A stretch of 31,863 nucleotides of DNA, taken from positions 1-31,863 of IMG/VR virus record IMGVR_UViG_3300017765_000020. One strand, given 5' to 3'. Under the pieces are notes generated by a model, which was not told where the DNA came from, made no database searches, and saw only the letters and a list, made by a program, of their open reading frames with translations. Below, piece by piece: positions 10,101 through 19,800 of the stretch; positions within the stretch are counted from its first letter, which is position 1, and each line of letters begins with the position of its first letter. Origin of the DNA: a virus. Made by a program: the position numbers and the translations under genes.

Positions 10101-12238
10101 CTATTTGTAAATTGATATGTTAAATTCAGATCACCTTGAGAAAGATCTACAGAAGCTACATTTCTATATTTTAATGGGCTAAAGAACCCACTACTCTTAG
10201 AAATAAAGGATGGTCTTAAAATTCCTACCGATGATTTTTCTTTTGTTCCAGAAACTATTTCACCTCTATTTACGCCAGAAACTGCTGTTACTCCAGCAAT
10301 TCTCACATCTCTTCCGGAGGCAAGGAGTTCTGTAATTTTAGCATATGATGGTAAAATCTCAGAAGTTGCAAATACAGATGTATCGTCAGGATTTGAATAA
10401 ATGATAATATCGTTTTTTCTGGCTAATGTAGATAAATTTTCATTAGTGCTGGTTAATATACCCACATTTATGCCTGTATCTCCAGACATTTGAAATTCCG
10501 TTCCCACACTAGATAAAGAAATTACTCTATCCAATACAGTGTCTGCATTAAAGTGTGCTCCCAGTCCATGCGTATTTTTATTTTGGAATACCGACTTTAC
10601 ATCACCTAAATTGTAATCATAAACCTCTGTAGTCAATATACTTTCTTCTTCGCCATTGATAATTAATTCTTCATTTTTTATGAACTGGCCAGAAACATTA
10701 GTAACTACTAATTTTGGATCTGTTACTGTATTGTCGATTTCATACTTTAAGAATCCGCTAGCGCCACTAGACTTACCTTTTATAAATGTGGGGAGCTCTA
10801 ATTTACTTCTACCAATTGTATTAACGCCAACCTCAGTATACGTTTGCATATCATACATGTATAATTGATATTCTGAAGATGCATCTTCATAAATGTTTTC
10901 TGAAGTTAAATCTAAAACTCTTGCTTCACCTACAGTAGTAATTCCAGTTGAGCCATCTGTAGTATCTCTCCTATCATGTCTTAAATCAATAATATTGTTG
11001 TTATTATTAAATTCGATTGATGGAATCCCATAGAGATTATTAATCTTTACAGATACGCCATTCTCTACATTAATACCAGAAGTTGGGACTCCAACAGTTG
11101 TTCTTGGTTTCTCTACGTCCAAGTATTTTGGAGCCAACGTTTGAATATCATAACCTCTAACATATGCCTTACCTGGCATAATTTTATAGGTCAATAAATC
11201 ATCAGATGCCGGATTTCCTTCGGGTGTGATAGAACCTCTGTCAAACAATCCATTATTTCCCGAATAGTTGTTTACAGTTTCTCTAGGAAATACATCAAAA
11301 GATTTTATGACATAATCTCCAGATTCATCATATGTTCTTCTTGCTAACTCTTGGCGAACTAAATTATATTGACTTCTATCGACAAATTTTTCTATTATAC
11401 CATTTCTTATTCTAATTAATTCAATAAAGTTTTGATCATTTCTGTCATCAATATCTTTTTTAGATAATATGAGATTTATTTTTAATCTATCAGCACCTGG
11501 TGCTGCATAGTTTGAAAATCCTTGAGAATTATCATTCAATGACGAATCATCTAAAGATGAAACTATAGTCTCATTTACCAATAACCCCACTCTTACTGAT
11601 GGACTATTGCTATATTGATCTAATATGACTGTCTGCTTTTCAACAGACACAAAATTCCCTCTAACAAAGTAAACACCATCGTTGATTGTCGCTGCTGATG
11701 CTTTAAAACTGGCACTTGTGGGAACGGTATTTGCAAAAGTATTTCCAGCCTGTATTAGAGTGGAACCATAAATTATATTCGAATTGGTTATTAGAGACTC
11801 TCCGGGTTGGAAAACTTGATATTCCGAATTTGGATTTGAGTTCAAATATTTTACATATAGAGTAACAAAACCCTGCTCAGATTCTGTAGAATCTAAAACT
11901 TTCGATACAGTAGCTGTAACACCACTAGTCGAGCCCTTTACTGAAATTCCAACCAGTTTATCTAAATATGATGCTACAGGGACACCAAAAAACGAAGAGT
12001 CAATTCTAACACCATAGTAACTAAAATCTACTCCAGTAGCTCCTGGAATGACTTGAGAACCTTCTTTAAAAAAGTGGTCCCCAAATTTTTCAATCTGATT
12101 CTGAAGTATACTTTGAAGAGTTGTTAACTCTCTGGCTTGTACTGGAAATCCTGGTTTGAATAAAACTTTATGAAAACCTTTGTCTTCATTAAAGTCATCA
12201 AAATAAGGAGAAACGTTGAGATTAGTTTGCTGGGGCAT
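4145..12238 (-). CDS. Giant DUF4815-type virion structural / baseplate protein (2697 aa)
   Basis: The N-terminus, 'NLNVSPYFDDFNEDKGFHKV' followed by 'LFKPGFPVQARELTTLQSIL', is the hallmark of DUF4815 proteins, found in tail structural proteins of many marine myophages. The domain covers roughly residues 1-600. Residues about 1570-1606 have the phage structural motif 'SRDVIPFMRFRNVEFIAKRL' followed by 'TRVYPFFDG'. Residues about 1834-1970 have the 'DPLCQSFITGDGSGVFISSI' domain. Residues about 2296-2351 carry the 'VKINSEIIRYT ... GITRGSF' module, and the C-terminal 200 residues include 'NNRDISPVVDTTRV' and 'VYLTQAIRLEQPATSIKLMF'. It sits between gp8 and gp13, where T4 has gp9, gp10, gp11, gp12 and wac, so it probably forms the outer baseplate or fibre-attachment part (sometimes called gp10-like in cyanophages). 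That role is inferred. The start lies 4 nt after the gp8 stop. Confidence 0.8.
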   Translation of the reverse strand: MPQQTNLNVSPYFDDFNEDKGFHKVLFKPGFPVQARELTTLQSILQNQIEKFGDHFFKEGSQVIPGATGVDFSYYGVRIDSSFFGVPVASYLDKLVGISVKGSTSGVTATVSKVLDSTESEQGFVTLYVKYLNSNPNSEYQVFQPGESLITNSNIIYGSTLIQAGNTFANTVPTSASFKASAATINDGVYFVRGNFVSVEKQTVILDQYSNSPSVRVGLLVNETIVSSLDDSSLNDNSQGFSNYAAPGADRLKINLILSKKDIDDRNDQNFIELIRIRNGIIEKFVDRSQYNLVRQELARRTYDESGDYVIKSFDVFPRETVNNYSGNNGLFDRGSITPEGNPASDDLLTYKIMPGKAYVRGYDIQTLAPKYLDVEKPRTTVGVPTSGINVENGVSVKINNLYGIPSIEFNNNNNIIDLRHDRRDTTDGSTGITTVGEARVLDLTSENIYEDASSEYQLYMYDMQTYTEVGVNTIGRSKLELPTFIKGKSSGASGFLKYEIDNTVTDPKLVVTNVSGQFIKNEELIINGEEESILTTEVYDYNLGDVKSVFQNKNTHGLGAHFNADTVLDRVISLSSVGTEFQMSGDTGINVGILTSTNENLSTLARKNDIIIYSNPDDTSVFATSEILPSYAKITELLASGRDVRIAGVTAVSGVNRGEIVSGTKEKSSVGILRPSFISKSSGFFSPLKYRNVASVDLSQGDLNLTYQFTNRTVSNNFLQINLDTEPDFQTLPEVSWKDVGSKYQLTDSNGTIITINRGNVTIVGRQISIADIPNGTNYTLITTLDKKSVKSKEKKFNSIGDLTISRSKYESSGTGEGTFNNGLSYSSVYGTRVEDDQISLNCPDVYRVYGVYESENLENPKLPTIKLTDITGPTTTADNFVIGETIQSLFGVAKAIVVTKDSTTNSLEIQYMNEERFLPGESILSASSLITAKVLLTTLGDKNIFGDYYFDNGIRPEYYDYSRLIKSSNTFEPKRKIRVIYQKYSVDSSDRGDFFSANSYSPDVYQSISFTQSRGDLFRNSDLIDFRPRVKDYDLSTDTRSPFEFDGKDFSDPSGHPQFSITPKTVLEVGFDHYVGRIDKIFLTRDGKFTVQKGIASRDPKEPSNEDSALLIGTAYLPPYVFGAKQVKFIKSENKRYTMKDIAKLDGRISNIEFYTSLSLLETDTNALTIKDPTTGLDRFKSGFYVDNFSTLQLANTSDPSWGCSIDTENNLCRPSHNTPSIDLQLGSSAIPGVTSTTTPDADLAFVTDLGSPNVRKTGDLITLDYDEEEFQSQKFATRTENVNPFNIVNWSGSMELEPESDIWIATNQLEVNNITLEGSYQAFMDLYPPEADGWSAIQWNAWEENFAGRTESERNIGSPIETKVQGESTWQKTGVVDRSRVHIFSNGAGRVLDAGNNDLASGLIDSLVEGVISRGSNNEFLINADSAAGQRLTTRFGQPDADGLLTATVGTNDSTTGADGTTQFRLVTDGSAVNALGAGMLANLQRRGIEPGTREALAIQESAFDRGGGARFGTADSGLGEVEIARVRTDTVTTSQQVEITTRHEFNRTGISYKVTEQIDKQSLGNKVVSRDVIPFMRFRNVEFIAKRLKPLTRVYPFFDGVDLNNFIVPKLLEVSNVNGEFEVGEIVQGLMPQDNPDISGDGVNPRIRFRLANPNHKYGPYNNPTATYTTSPYNSDSTMESEYSESTNILNVDTFGLSSIEENGLGWVGVGMKLVGQNSGAEATISNVRLVTDENGSIRGCFFIPDSSVAKNPRFETGTKTFRLTDSSVNSTVGGFVNTSAETNFFAQGELDNLQEDVIGVRNAKIEKRDHTDQKFEESTRQETRITQEQEEVQEDVRWIDPLCQSFITGDGSGVFISSIDIYFKTKSESIPITCQIRTLRNGVPTQIIPPFGEVTLEPEDVNIFDASGSLDSLSSTRFTFPSLVYLEANREYGITLLSNSDEYNVYIARMGEIDIFRSSEDDSESQSIVSQQPSAGVLFKSQNGSTWTPNQFEDLAYVINKAKFKETNGTVRFYSSILSEDNNQIKRLRDNPLIMASRQIQIGVSTEITSNILGELGPGIGITQANNPDFSGIIVGLGGSITSNKTSGSGSGIKLDDVGIGLTPSVGTFTYKDIELTSSTGSGATCNITVNNGSIDVNGVKVFDGGSGYQVGQRLSINPTNFARVGNETPRISIVGLGITNSMFVGNIQGTYNENSVIFYTNNSGVDKKLLRITPNTSEVFPNNSRDGLHMNVLFHSHGMHSSNNLVNLSNIRTDTKSLTLIETISKTSTDDITITTTSNTAEIDEYRTFEGMAISNTNPGYVKINSEIIRYTAITSDSTGLSGITRGSFNTVPTTHTADNFVDKYELNGICLARLNTQHNFARTNVPTDISRSLDSFYLKIDRSGRTEGVTTILTDRTGNVSGFPELFFRETKRAGGINVKSTKNLQFELIHPNVQVFTPSESTITSNVRTISATSIGGYQNGTAEASFEDKGFEPVVINENNYFDNPRMVASRVNEEQFVSELPGSRSLTLELNLNTNNRDISPVVDTTRVNAILSTNRIDKPVEDFAQDGAIMNSITEPHSAVYLTQAIRLEQPATSIKLMFLGNRPAGTDIRALYKIFREDGPINPEFELFPGYNNIGNNSEVLDPRNSDGLPDRFVPINISDNEYSDYEFTIDNLPEYGAYQVKIIFTSTNQAVVPKIRDLRVIALA

Positions 12239-12242
12239 TTTA

Positions 12243-13847
12243 TTAGAATTCTATAATAATTTTAATATCTTCTTTTTGGTTTCTTGATCTGGGAATAGGT
12301 TCTCGATTATCGACATAAATTATATCTCCAGACCTAGGTTTAATTTCTGGATTTGCAACACCATTCACAAATGCTTGTCCAAGATTATATTTCCTATTAT
12401 TTATTGTCGTTGTTGAACTGGGATTATTAGATGTTCCGAAAGTGTTATCTATACTTAATCCATTAGGTGAGGGATTATCTGGTTGGTTTATTGTCAAATT
12501 ACCTCCAGTTCCAACACTTCCAGTAAATCTAAGTAACTTGTAACCAAACTGTGGTTGTGTTCCATATGCTGGAGAACTAGGTCCCCCTTCTGGTTGACTC
12601 AATACAAGGCTTCTATCTTGCCAGAACTTTAAAATCTGAGTGGTTTTATCATATGATGCAACTCTTCCTATAGCTGTCATTCCAGAACCCACGGTTTGAG
12701 TGATTCTCTCATCATCAACAAAACTTAGAGTTGATGCGCCAATACCAGTCAACTTTAAAGCGTAGAGTCCAGAAGCTGTTGGTTGAGTGAAAGTTACTCC
12801 AGTTCCAGAAAATGTTTCTGGATTTTTTACTACACCCAATCTAGCAAAACTATTACTAGAAATAACATCAGGATTTTGGAATTGTAGATTTTCAAATCTA
12901 CTATAAAGTAAAACTCTATTGGCACCCAATTCTCTATAGATATTAGCACCATGACCACCTTTCGGCGAAATCATAACATCAAAATTTGCTAGTGTTGTAG
13001 TTCCAATTCCAGTATGAGTTACATTTGAAATATCGAGAGTTCCATAACTGTATCCACTTCCTCTATTAGTTATTGAAATATCTACAACTTTTCCTTCCGA
13101 TGAAATTGCAATAGAAGCTTCTGCTCCATCCCCATCACCAATAATTGGGATATTGTTTATTGAAGTTGCGGAACCATATCCAATTCCCGCGTTTACAATT
13201 ACTGCAGCCTCAATAGATCCATCTACAGAAGCATCAACAATATCAGATACTTCTGAATTACCTAATGACCATTTTTCTGGAACGGGTATAAAATCAGTGG
13301 AATCGAATTTGATTACATCATTTGGTCTTATTGTATAGAGATATTTCCAAAGATACTTATCGCTACCATCACCTGCAGCTTGTGCTGTAGTAGTTGTATG
13401 GGTTGGTTCGTTGATGGATGGTCTTCCTTTTGGATTATCAGGGTCTGTTCCATTCTGCAAACATATATAGACTCTATAATCGCTGGTTAGTACATAAAAT
13501 TTTGAATCATATAATCTGGTAGAATTTGTTATGGGAGTTCTATTGACTCTAGAGTAGTCATTTCTATACATCTCATAGGTTTCTCCAGTGACCCAAGTAT
13601 ATTTTCTCACTACTTGTCTAGCATCACTTGGAGCTATCTTTGATAATGCTACAATATTATCAAATGCTCTATTTTCCTCATCAAAACTATCAATGGGATC
13701 TGGAGTATTATTCTGCCAATCACTATCTATCTCATTAATATCTGGGACAGATAAGAATGTGTAATATGAATTGGATGTATTGCCAATAGAGGCTATGAAA
13801 TCAGAAGCCCGTAATATTCTAAATTGGTCAGTTAAGATTGCCGACAT
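12243..13847 (-). CDS. gp8: Baseplate wedge protein gp8
   Basis: This 534-aa protein matches T4-like gp8 (334 aa in T4), the wedge subunit that bridges gp7 and gp6 in the baseplate. The family pattern is visible in 'SYYTFLSVPDINEIDSDW', 'VVRKYTWVTGETYEMYRNDY', 'KFYVLTSDYRVYICLQNG' and 'DGSDKYLWKYLYTIRPNDVI', ending 'FIPVPEKW' near residue 190. After this core it has two copies of the G-x-G-Y repeat (about residues 210-275: 'VIVNAGIGYGSATSINN' and 'ISITNRGSGYSYGTLDIS'), then a C-terminal half including 'RELGANRVLLYSRFENLQ'. The extension explains the length above T4 gp8. An AAGGA lies 10 nt before the ATG in a 25-nt gap that also has a late-promoter-like octamer. Confidence 0.88.
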   Translation of the reverse strand: MSAILTDQFRILRASDFIASIGNTSNSYYTFLSVPDINEIDSDWQNNTPDPIDSFDEENRAFDNIVALSKIAPSDARQVVRKYTWVTGETYEMYRNDYSRVNRTPITNSTRLYDSKFYVLTSDYRVYICLQNGTDPDNPKGRPSINEPTHTTTTAQAAGDGSDKYLWKYLYTIRPNDVIKFDSTDFIPVPEKWSLGNSEVSDIVDASVDGSIEAAVIVNAGIGYGSATSINNIPIIGDGDGAEASIAISSEGKVVDISITNRGSGYSYGTLDISNVTHTGIGTTTLANFDVMISPKGGHGANIYRELGANRVLLYSRFENLQFQNPDVISSNSFARLGVVKNPETFSGTGVTFTQPTASGLYALKLTGIGASTLSFVDDERITQTVGSGMTAIGRVASYDKTTQILKFWQDRSLVLSQPEGGPSSPAYGTQPQFGYKLLRFTGSVGTGGNLTINQPDNPSPNGLSIDNTFGTSNNPSSTTTINNRKYNLGQAFVNGVANPEIKPRSGDIIYVDNREPIPRSRNQKEDIKIIIEF

Positions 13848-13862
13848 TTTATGTTTTTCCTT

Positions 13863-13870
13863 TATTTATT
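13863..13870 (-). promoter_or_regulatory. Late-promoter-like octamer AATAAATA before gp8
   Basis: The minus strand reads AATAAATA in the 25-nt gap between the giant gp7-like gene and gp8, 15 nt before the gp8 ATG and just before AAGGA. It resembles the T4-like late promoter TATAAATA. Being in one of the few non-coding gaps of the wedge cluster supports it; the short length and AT-rich context weaken it. Confidence 0.4.
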
Positions 13871-13872
13871 CT

Positions 13873-16800
13873 TTAAAAATCTTCTTTAAATGGTAAATAT
13901 CTTGTAATTATTGGTGAAGGTAAATCGTTTGCACTTATCCCAACAATTTCATTGATATCAAATGCATACGAATCAGAAGATCTTGTTCCAGTAATTTTTC
14001 CCCAACTATAAGAACCATAGTAATAACCATCTCCAGAGTTTGTAGTAGGGGTTATCCCGTTTAAATTGGAAACATTGGAATATACTGTTGTTATTCCATT
14101 GTTCGATAAAACTTGATCAGCTTTATATATGTTATCAATGAAAGATAATCCTACACCAATCGAAGAACCATTTTCAATAGAAATTATTCCATTTCCAATG
14201 TTAGAACCAGATACTGTGAAGTATATGTCTGAGACTATTCCTTCTAATCCAGCATTTATAGATTCATCATTTTGAATAGTGAATTCAAGCATAGGTGATG
14301 TTGTATTTATTCCAGAAGAACTAGTTCCAACTCCGACTATTATTCCATGACCACCAGAAACATTTACGTTAGTAATTACTTCTGATTTTGTTGAAACACT
14401 TGAGGAATCAAATTCTTGAGAGGTTATGATTATATCGTTGGTTACTCTAGAATCTGCATTGAAATTCTTAGATATGCCATCAACATATAAAATATGATCA
14501 GAATTGGTTATAGGTCTTATTAATTTAGATTCTGGCCGTATCAATGCCTCTAAACTTAACCTTTTTTTAGAAATCAATTCTCCGCCAATAAAAGCGTCAG
14601 TATTTTGTCTTATGAGATGTGCAGACCTCAAAGATTCTGACAATCCATTTCCACTGTAAGTTGTTGTTTTTACGGAATTTGAATTATTAATTGATGTTAT
14701 GGTTCTTGAATCTTCCCTATCAATAAATCTGTTATTTTCTGGATATGATAATTGTACCTTATCCCCAATTTCTAATGGAGGATCGATATCAATGAATTTA
14801 GTATCACCAACACTTCCTTTATAGAAGAAAATCTGACACTTATAGTCGGATTTTGGTGGGTGAGTAAATGTAAACTCTGTTCCACCTTCAAATGTATAGT
14901 CGTCATTTGGTTCCTGTATAACTCCATCCAAAAGAACTATTAAGTTTGCTGCTAAATCAATAGATCCATATGTTCCTTTTTCAATACTTAATGGTTCTAT
15001 TCCAAGTGGGCCTTGTCTCTTCAAACTAAATGTACGTCTAACTCCGTCAAATTGGTTTGAGATATCAAGTACCAATTCTAATATTCCAATATTCCATGCT
15101 GCAAACGGTTCGTCATATACATCCTTTACTGTTATTGTAAATGGAGAAGTCGATGAATTTGAATCTTCTAATATTCCTACTGGTGTCAAAACTTCACCAA
15201 TTTCATATCCATATCCAAAGTTTGTAATTCTAAAATCAATAACGCTAGAACCTTGTCCAACAACTACATCAACAGATGCTCCAATTCCAGAAGTGCTTCC
15301 ACTCAAAGACAAATTATTGTATGGGATAGGAGAATCAAACAGTACTGATGGTGGGGTATTAATATTGTAACCAGAACCAGGATTTGTAATTACGACTTCA
15401 GTTACAATTCCAGCATTGACTACACCATGAGCCTTCGCTCCAGTTCCAGTTGAACTAAAGAATTTTATTGGTACGATTGGTTGTGTATATCCGGAACCGG
15501 GGAAACTAGTTTCTGTATATCCATTAAGAAGAGTTGAGTACGTAGTTCCTATGCCAACAGAATCAATCTCTCCATTGACTACAGATGCAATTCCAACCGC
15601 TCTCATTTGGGGTTGATAACCAAATCCCTGCGAGGAGGCTACAGAAACTATTATTCCCCCCTTAGGAACCATATTTTTATTTACATCAATTTGAGATACT
15701 ATATCATTTCCTAATCCATCTTCTCTTCCAACAAATCTCAATTGTGTACCAATACCCACAACATTTTCGACATTAAAATCTATGGTTGGTTTTTGAGATA
15801 TATTTCTCAAAAGCACAATACTATTAGAATTCTCAGTTTCATCATATCCACTTACAGCATTCCCTTCCTCCGTAAGATTAAAATCTTTTTTAATTCCATT
15901 AAATTCATGTGAAATATCATCAAATATAGCATTTTCTTCATAAGATGATTTTTGGAAGAATCTTCCATTGAATGATGATTTTGTTTTTAATCTGGATAGG
16001 TTTAGAAAATCGTTTCTAACCTCCGTCAATCCATATGGAGCCTCTTTGAAAAATATTCTATCCTTAACGATATTATAATCTCCCCTGTATATTCTTACAA
16101 TGTCTCCTGAAGAATGAGATTCTGCCTTGGTTCCCATCCAAGATCTATCAACCAGTACAGAATTTACGGTTGGCGTCTTTGCACTAGATATTCTCATAAA
16201 CTCATTTCCAAGTCTAACAATGTCACCATCTCTCATAGTAGAAATTCCAGTGAGAGGTAATGAGGTAGATAATCCAGTAATATTATTAGATAAAGTATGT
16301 GTTATGGAAGTCCAAGTCATTGGACTTTGAATGATATTATCTATCATAATAACACATTTCTTGTTAGAATTTATAGAATCAAAAGTTTGATCTTTCATTC
16401 CAGCATAGAAATCAGTAATGGTCAAAGCTATTCCAGACAAAGCATCAGATCTAGAAGTTGCAATTTGTATAGTATTTTCTGTCTTCTTTATTGCAAAAAT
16501 AGTTTCTGGTAGTCTATCTGTATAACCAGTACCAGTCATCACAGAAATTCTTTCCGTACCAATTCCGGTATATTGTATTTCCTCTCCAGTAACAAAGAAA
16601 TGATCATCGGATGTCCCATTTTCATCAAGGAATGTTATTGATCCTAGAGTAGTAGAAACTCCTGAAGGAGAAATTTCTTTTGAAAATAATGAATCGCCAA
16701 CATGCTTAAGTGGGAAATCCAATTTATATCTTTTTAATCTCTCAACATATGTAAAGTCATCTACAAAAATGTCTAGATGCGAGAAAGAAGTGTTTGCATA

Positions 16801-19800
16801 TCCAGCAGTTTCTTTGCCAAACTCCTCAGAAAATACCTTTACAGTAACACCTATTCCAGGATTTGGTGTAAACAAAAGATCGACTTTGTTATTATTCAGA
16901 GAATAATCATATGTACCTAGTGGGCCATTTGTATTTACATTTCCATATTCATTATAAAATGTATCAGTATCATCGTGTATTCCAATAATTGTGGAAACAT
17001 CTTTTTCTCCAGAATCAGAAATAACTTGAACTAAATGCTTTGAAGACCTGAATTGGTCAACTCTCATGGTAGAAATAGTAGTTATACTAGGATTTGAACT
17101 AGCGGATATTTCAGTAAAGTTAGACTCTAACTTTATATTTTCTGTATTAGGATCTATAAAGGTGGATCCAACAGAAGCAGTATTTTTAAATCCAATTACA
17201 TATAGTTTGCCAACGAACGAAGTAGCTGCTATCCCAGTATTCAAAGTAAAGTTTAAATCCAGATTTCCAGAAGAGTAACTAGTATCAAATGCTCCTAAAT
17301 CTCTATGAGTATTGATATCACTGAAGAATACGTTATGAACATTGAATCCACCATCGTAAGTTGTGAATCCCTCTACACATTGATAATCAGAAGAACCTGA
17401 CGGTAATAGTTGATTATCAGTATCTGTTTCTACTTGAATAATAAAACCATATGAATCATATTGAGTAGCATCTAAACTTAGTATTTTTTGAGAAACTCCA
17501 GGATTGGCATTGAATGATGTTGTCAACCCAATTCTATCGACAAATCCCAAAGAAACCGTTTCATCGATAAGAGAAGCATCTGTTATTGCTGTTCTATAGA
17601 CTTTCATATAGATGTTATCATCTATATCATATGGCATAAATTTTACTTCGATTTTTCCTAGTGTGATGTCAGTTGTTAATGTCCCGAATGGATTGCTGTT
17701 ATAAGCTCCGGTATAATCGCCAATAAAAACTAAGAAATTATTATGTGTTAATATAAAATTAGCTACCTCATATTCATTTGTGGTAGAATTATACATTTCA
17801 ATAATATACTTACATGTTCTTATAGTATTTCCATAAAAACTATCAATAACTGTAAATACATCCAAATTTGGATTACTCTTGAACTCATCACTAAAATCGT
17901 CAATAGTTATTGCTCTGTTTTTATCGCTTCTGAAGAAATCGGTAATAATTTTTCCATTAAAAGAAATATTTTTTGAACTAGAGGCAATTTTGTCCTCTCT
18001 AACCATATCAAAATCATGTATTCTGTCCACCTCTATGGAACTTGTTAGATTAGTTACTGAAGTTACAGAAGTGATTCCTGAAATTGGTCTTGTTGTGATT
18101 CCAACTGAAGATTCTGCAATATAATCACTAAATCTTTTAAATCCAGAAGTATGAACTAAATTTCCTACAGAATCGTCCCATTTACTAATATCAGTCGTTC
18201 CCTTAATTGAATATGAGAATCTTTGATAATAATTATTATCATGAATTTTTTGAGAAAAATTACTAAGTTTTCCAGTTTCTTTTGATGAACCTAGTAATAT
18301 TGGGCTTGTCGCATCTACAATAAACTTTCCAGAAGAAGTTTCTAATGACCTTACAGTGCCCTTTGCTGTCGTTGTATTGCTATTAATAGAATCTCCAACT
18401 TTAATGACTCCACCTTCAATGCTATTAACCCTTAACTTTGATGTAGTTTGATCCCATCCTTGATTATCTACGACAAATCCAAACGTTTCTGCAGAAGAAC
18501 CAAAATTTAAACGTTCTCCTGCAGAAAATAAATCTGCGACTCCCTCTTTAAATTTAATTTCATATGAAGCTAAGTTAGACTCTTTAATTATGGAACCAGA
18601 GGAATCGGTTCTAATTCCTGCAGAAGAAGTGTTTGAAATGGTATACGATACTGTAGCAACATTAGCTACTCCAGGTGCAGTGTTAACACCAACAATATCA
18701 AATAACTGATATCCATGATTACTCGAATTGTATCCATCTCCAGATCCGGAAATAATCTCAATTCCCTCAACAAATACTTTTTGACCAATAGAAAATGGAT
18801 AAGTAGAATCTGTAAATCCAGTCGGAGGTGTTCCTAACGTTAGTGTTACAATTTTAGTAGAAACATCAAATTCAGCGTCTATTACATCGATTCCATTAGT
18901 ATTATTTGTACTTACAGCTAATAAATTTGACTTTGATAATCCAGAACCACCATTTATTACATTTACTTCAGATACTGAAGATCCAATAAGATTTACATCA
19001 AAAATGATATTATTCATTTCTTGATTCAATTCAGAATCATAAATCGTAATATTTGGTGGGGTCGTATAGTCAATTCCAGATTCAACAATTTTAATACTTT
19101 CTATTTCATGGTAATTTGATATACTTATAACTGTTGGTATATCTGCTATTGGTTTAAGTGTTTTATCAGAAGAAAATTCAAAACCAATATTAGAAATATC
19201 TAATTTTTTTATGTTTCCAACTTCTTCACCAATAAAATTAATAATAGCTCCAGAACCAGTGTTTGATGCTATAGAAGTTACTTCTGGAACTTTTTTTAGA
19301 TTTGCCGATTTTTGCTTTATCTTTAAAGATTTTATAGGGCCAAAATAATTTGCTGATTCTGTAGAATATTCTGATTTTGATAAATCGGAGGATTCATAAT
19401 ACAATCTTTCCGGTTCTTGTTCTAAAGATACCTTAAAAGATTTTGAATCTATCACATTAATTTCATACTTACCATTATATCTGCTGAATATTAAATCAAT
19501 TTTATTTGAATTAAATGGTTTTGGTGCTAAATCTGGAAGTATTTTTAATTTATCTTCCTCGCCAGCACTCTTGATTTCATCAGTATTTGTTGGTTTCAAC
19601 TGATAATAGAAAGAACTTGGGAAATTTTCATTTAAATGAAGTCTAACTAAAGAATTTAATTCTCCTGGAGTTCCCACTCTTTCAATTTCAATTTCAGAAG
19701 ATGTTTTTGTAGATTCAAATTCCCCAACAAAAGATTCATCAGTAAAAAATGATAGTCTTAAATTTGTTAATGAACTATGAGAAACATCAAACGCAATATT

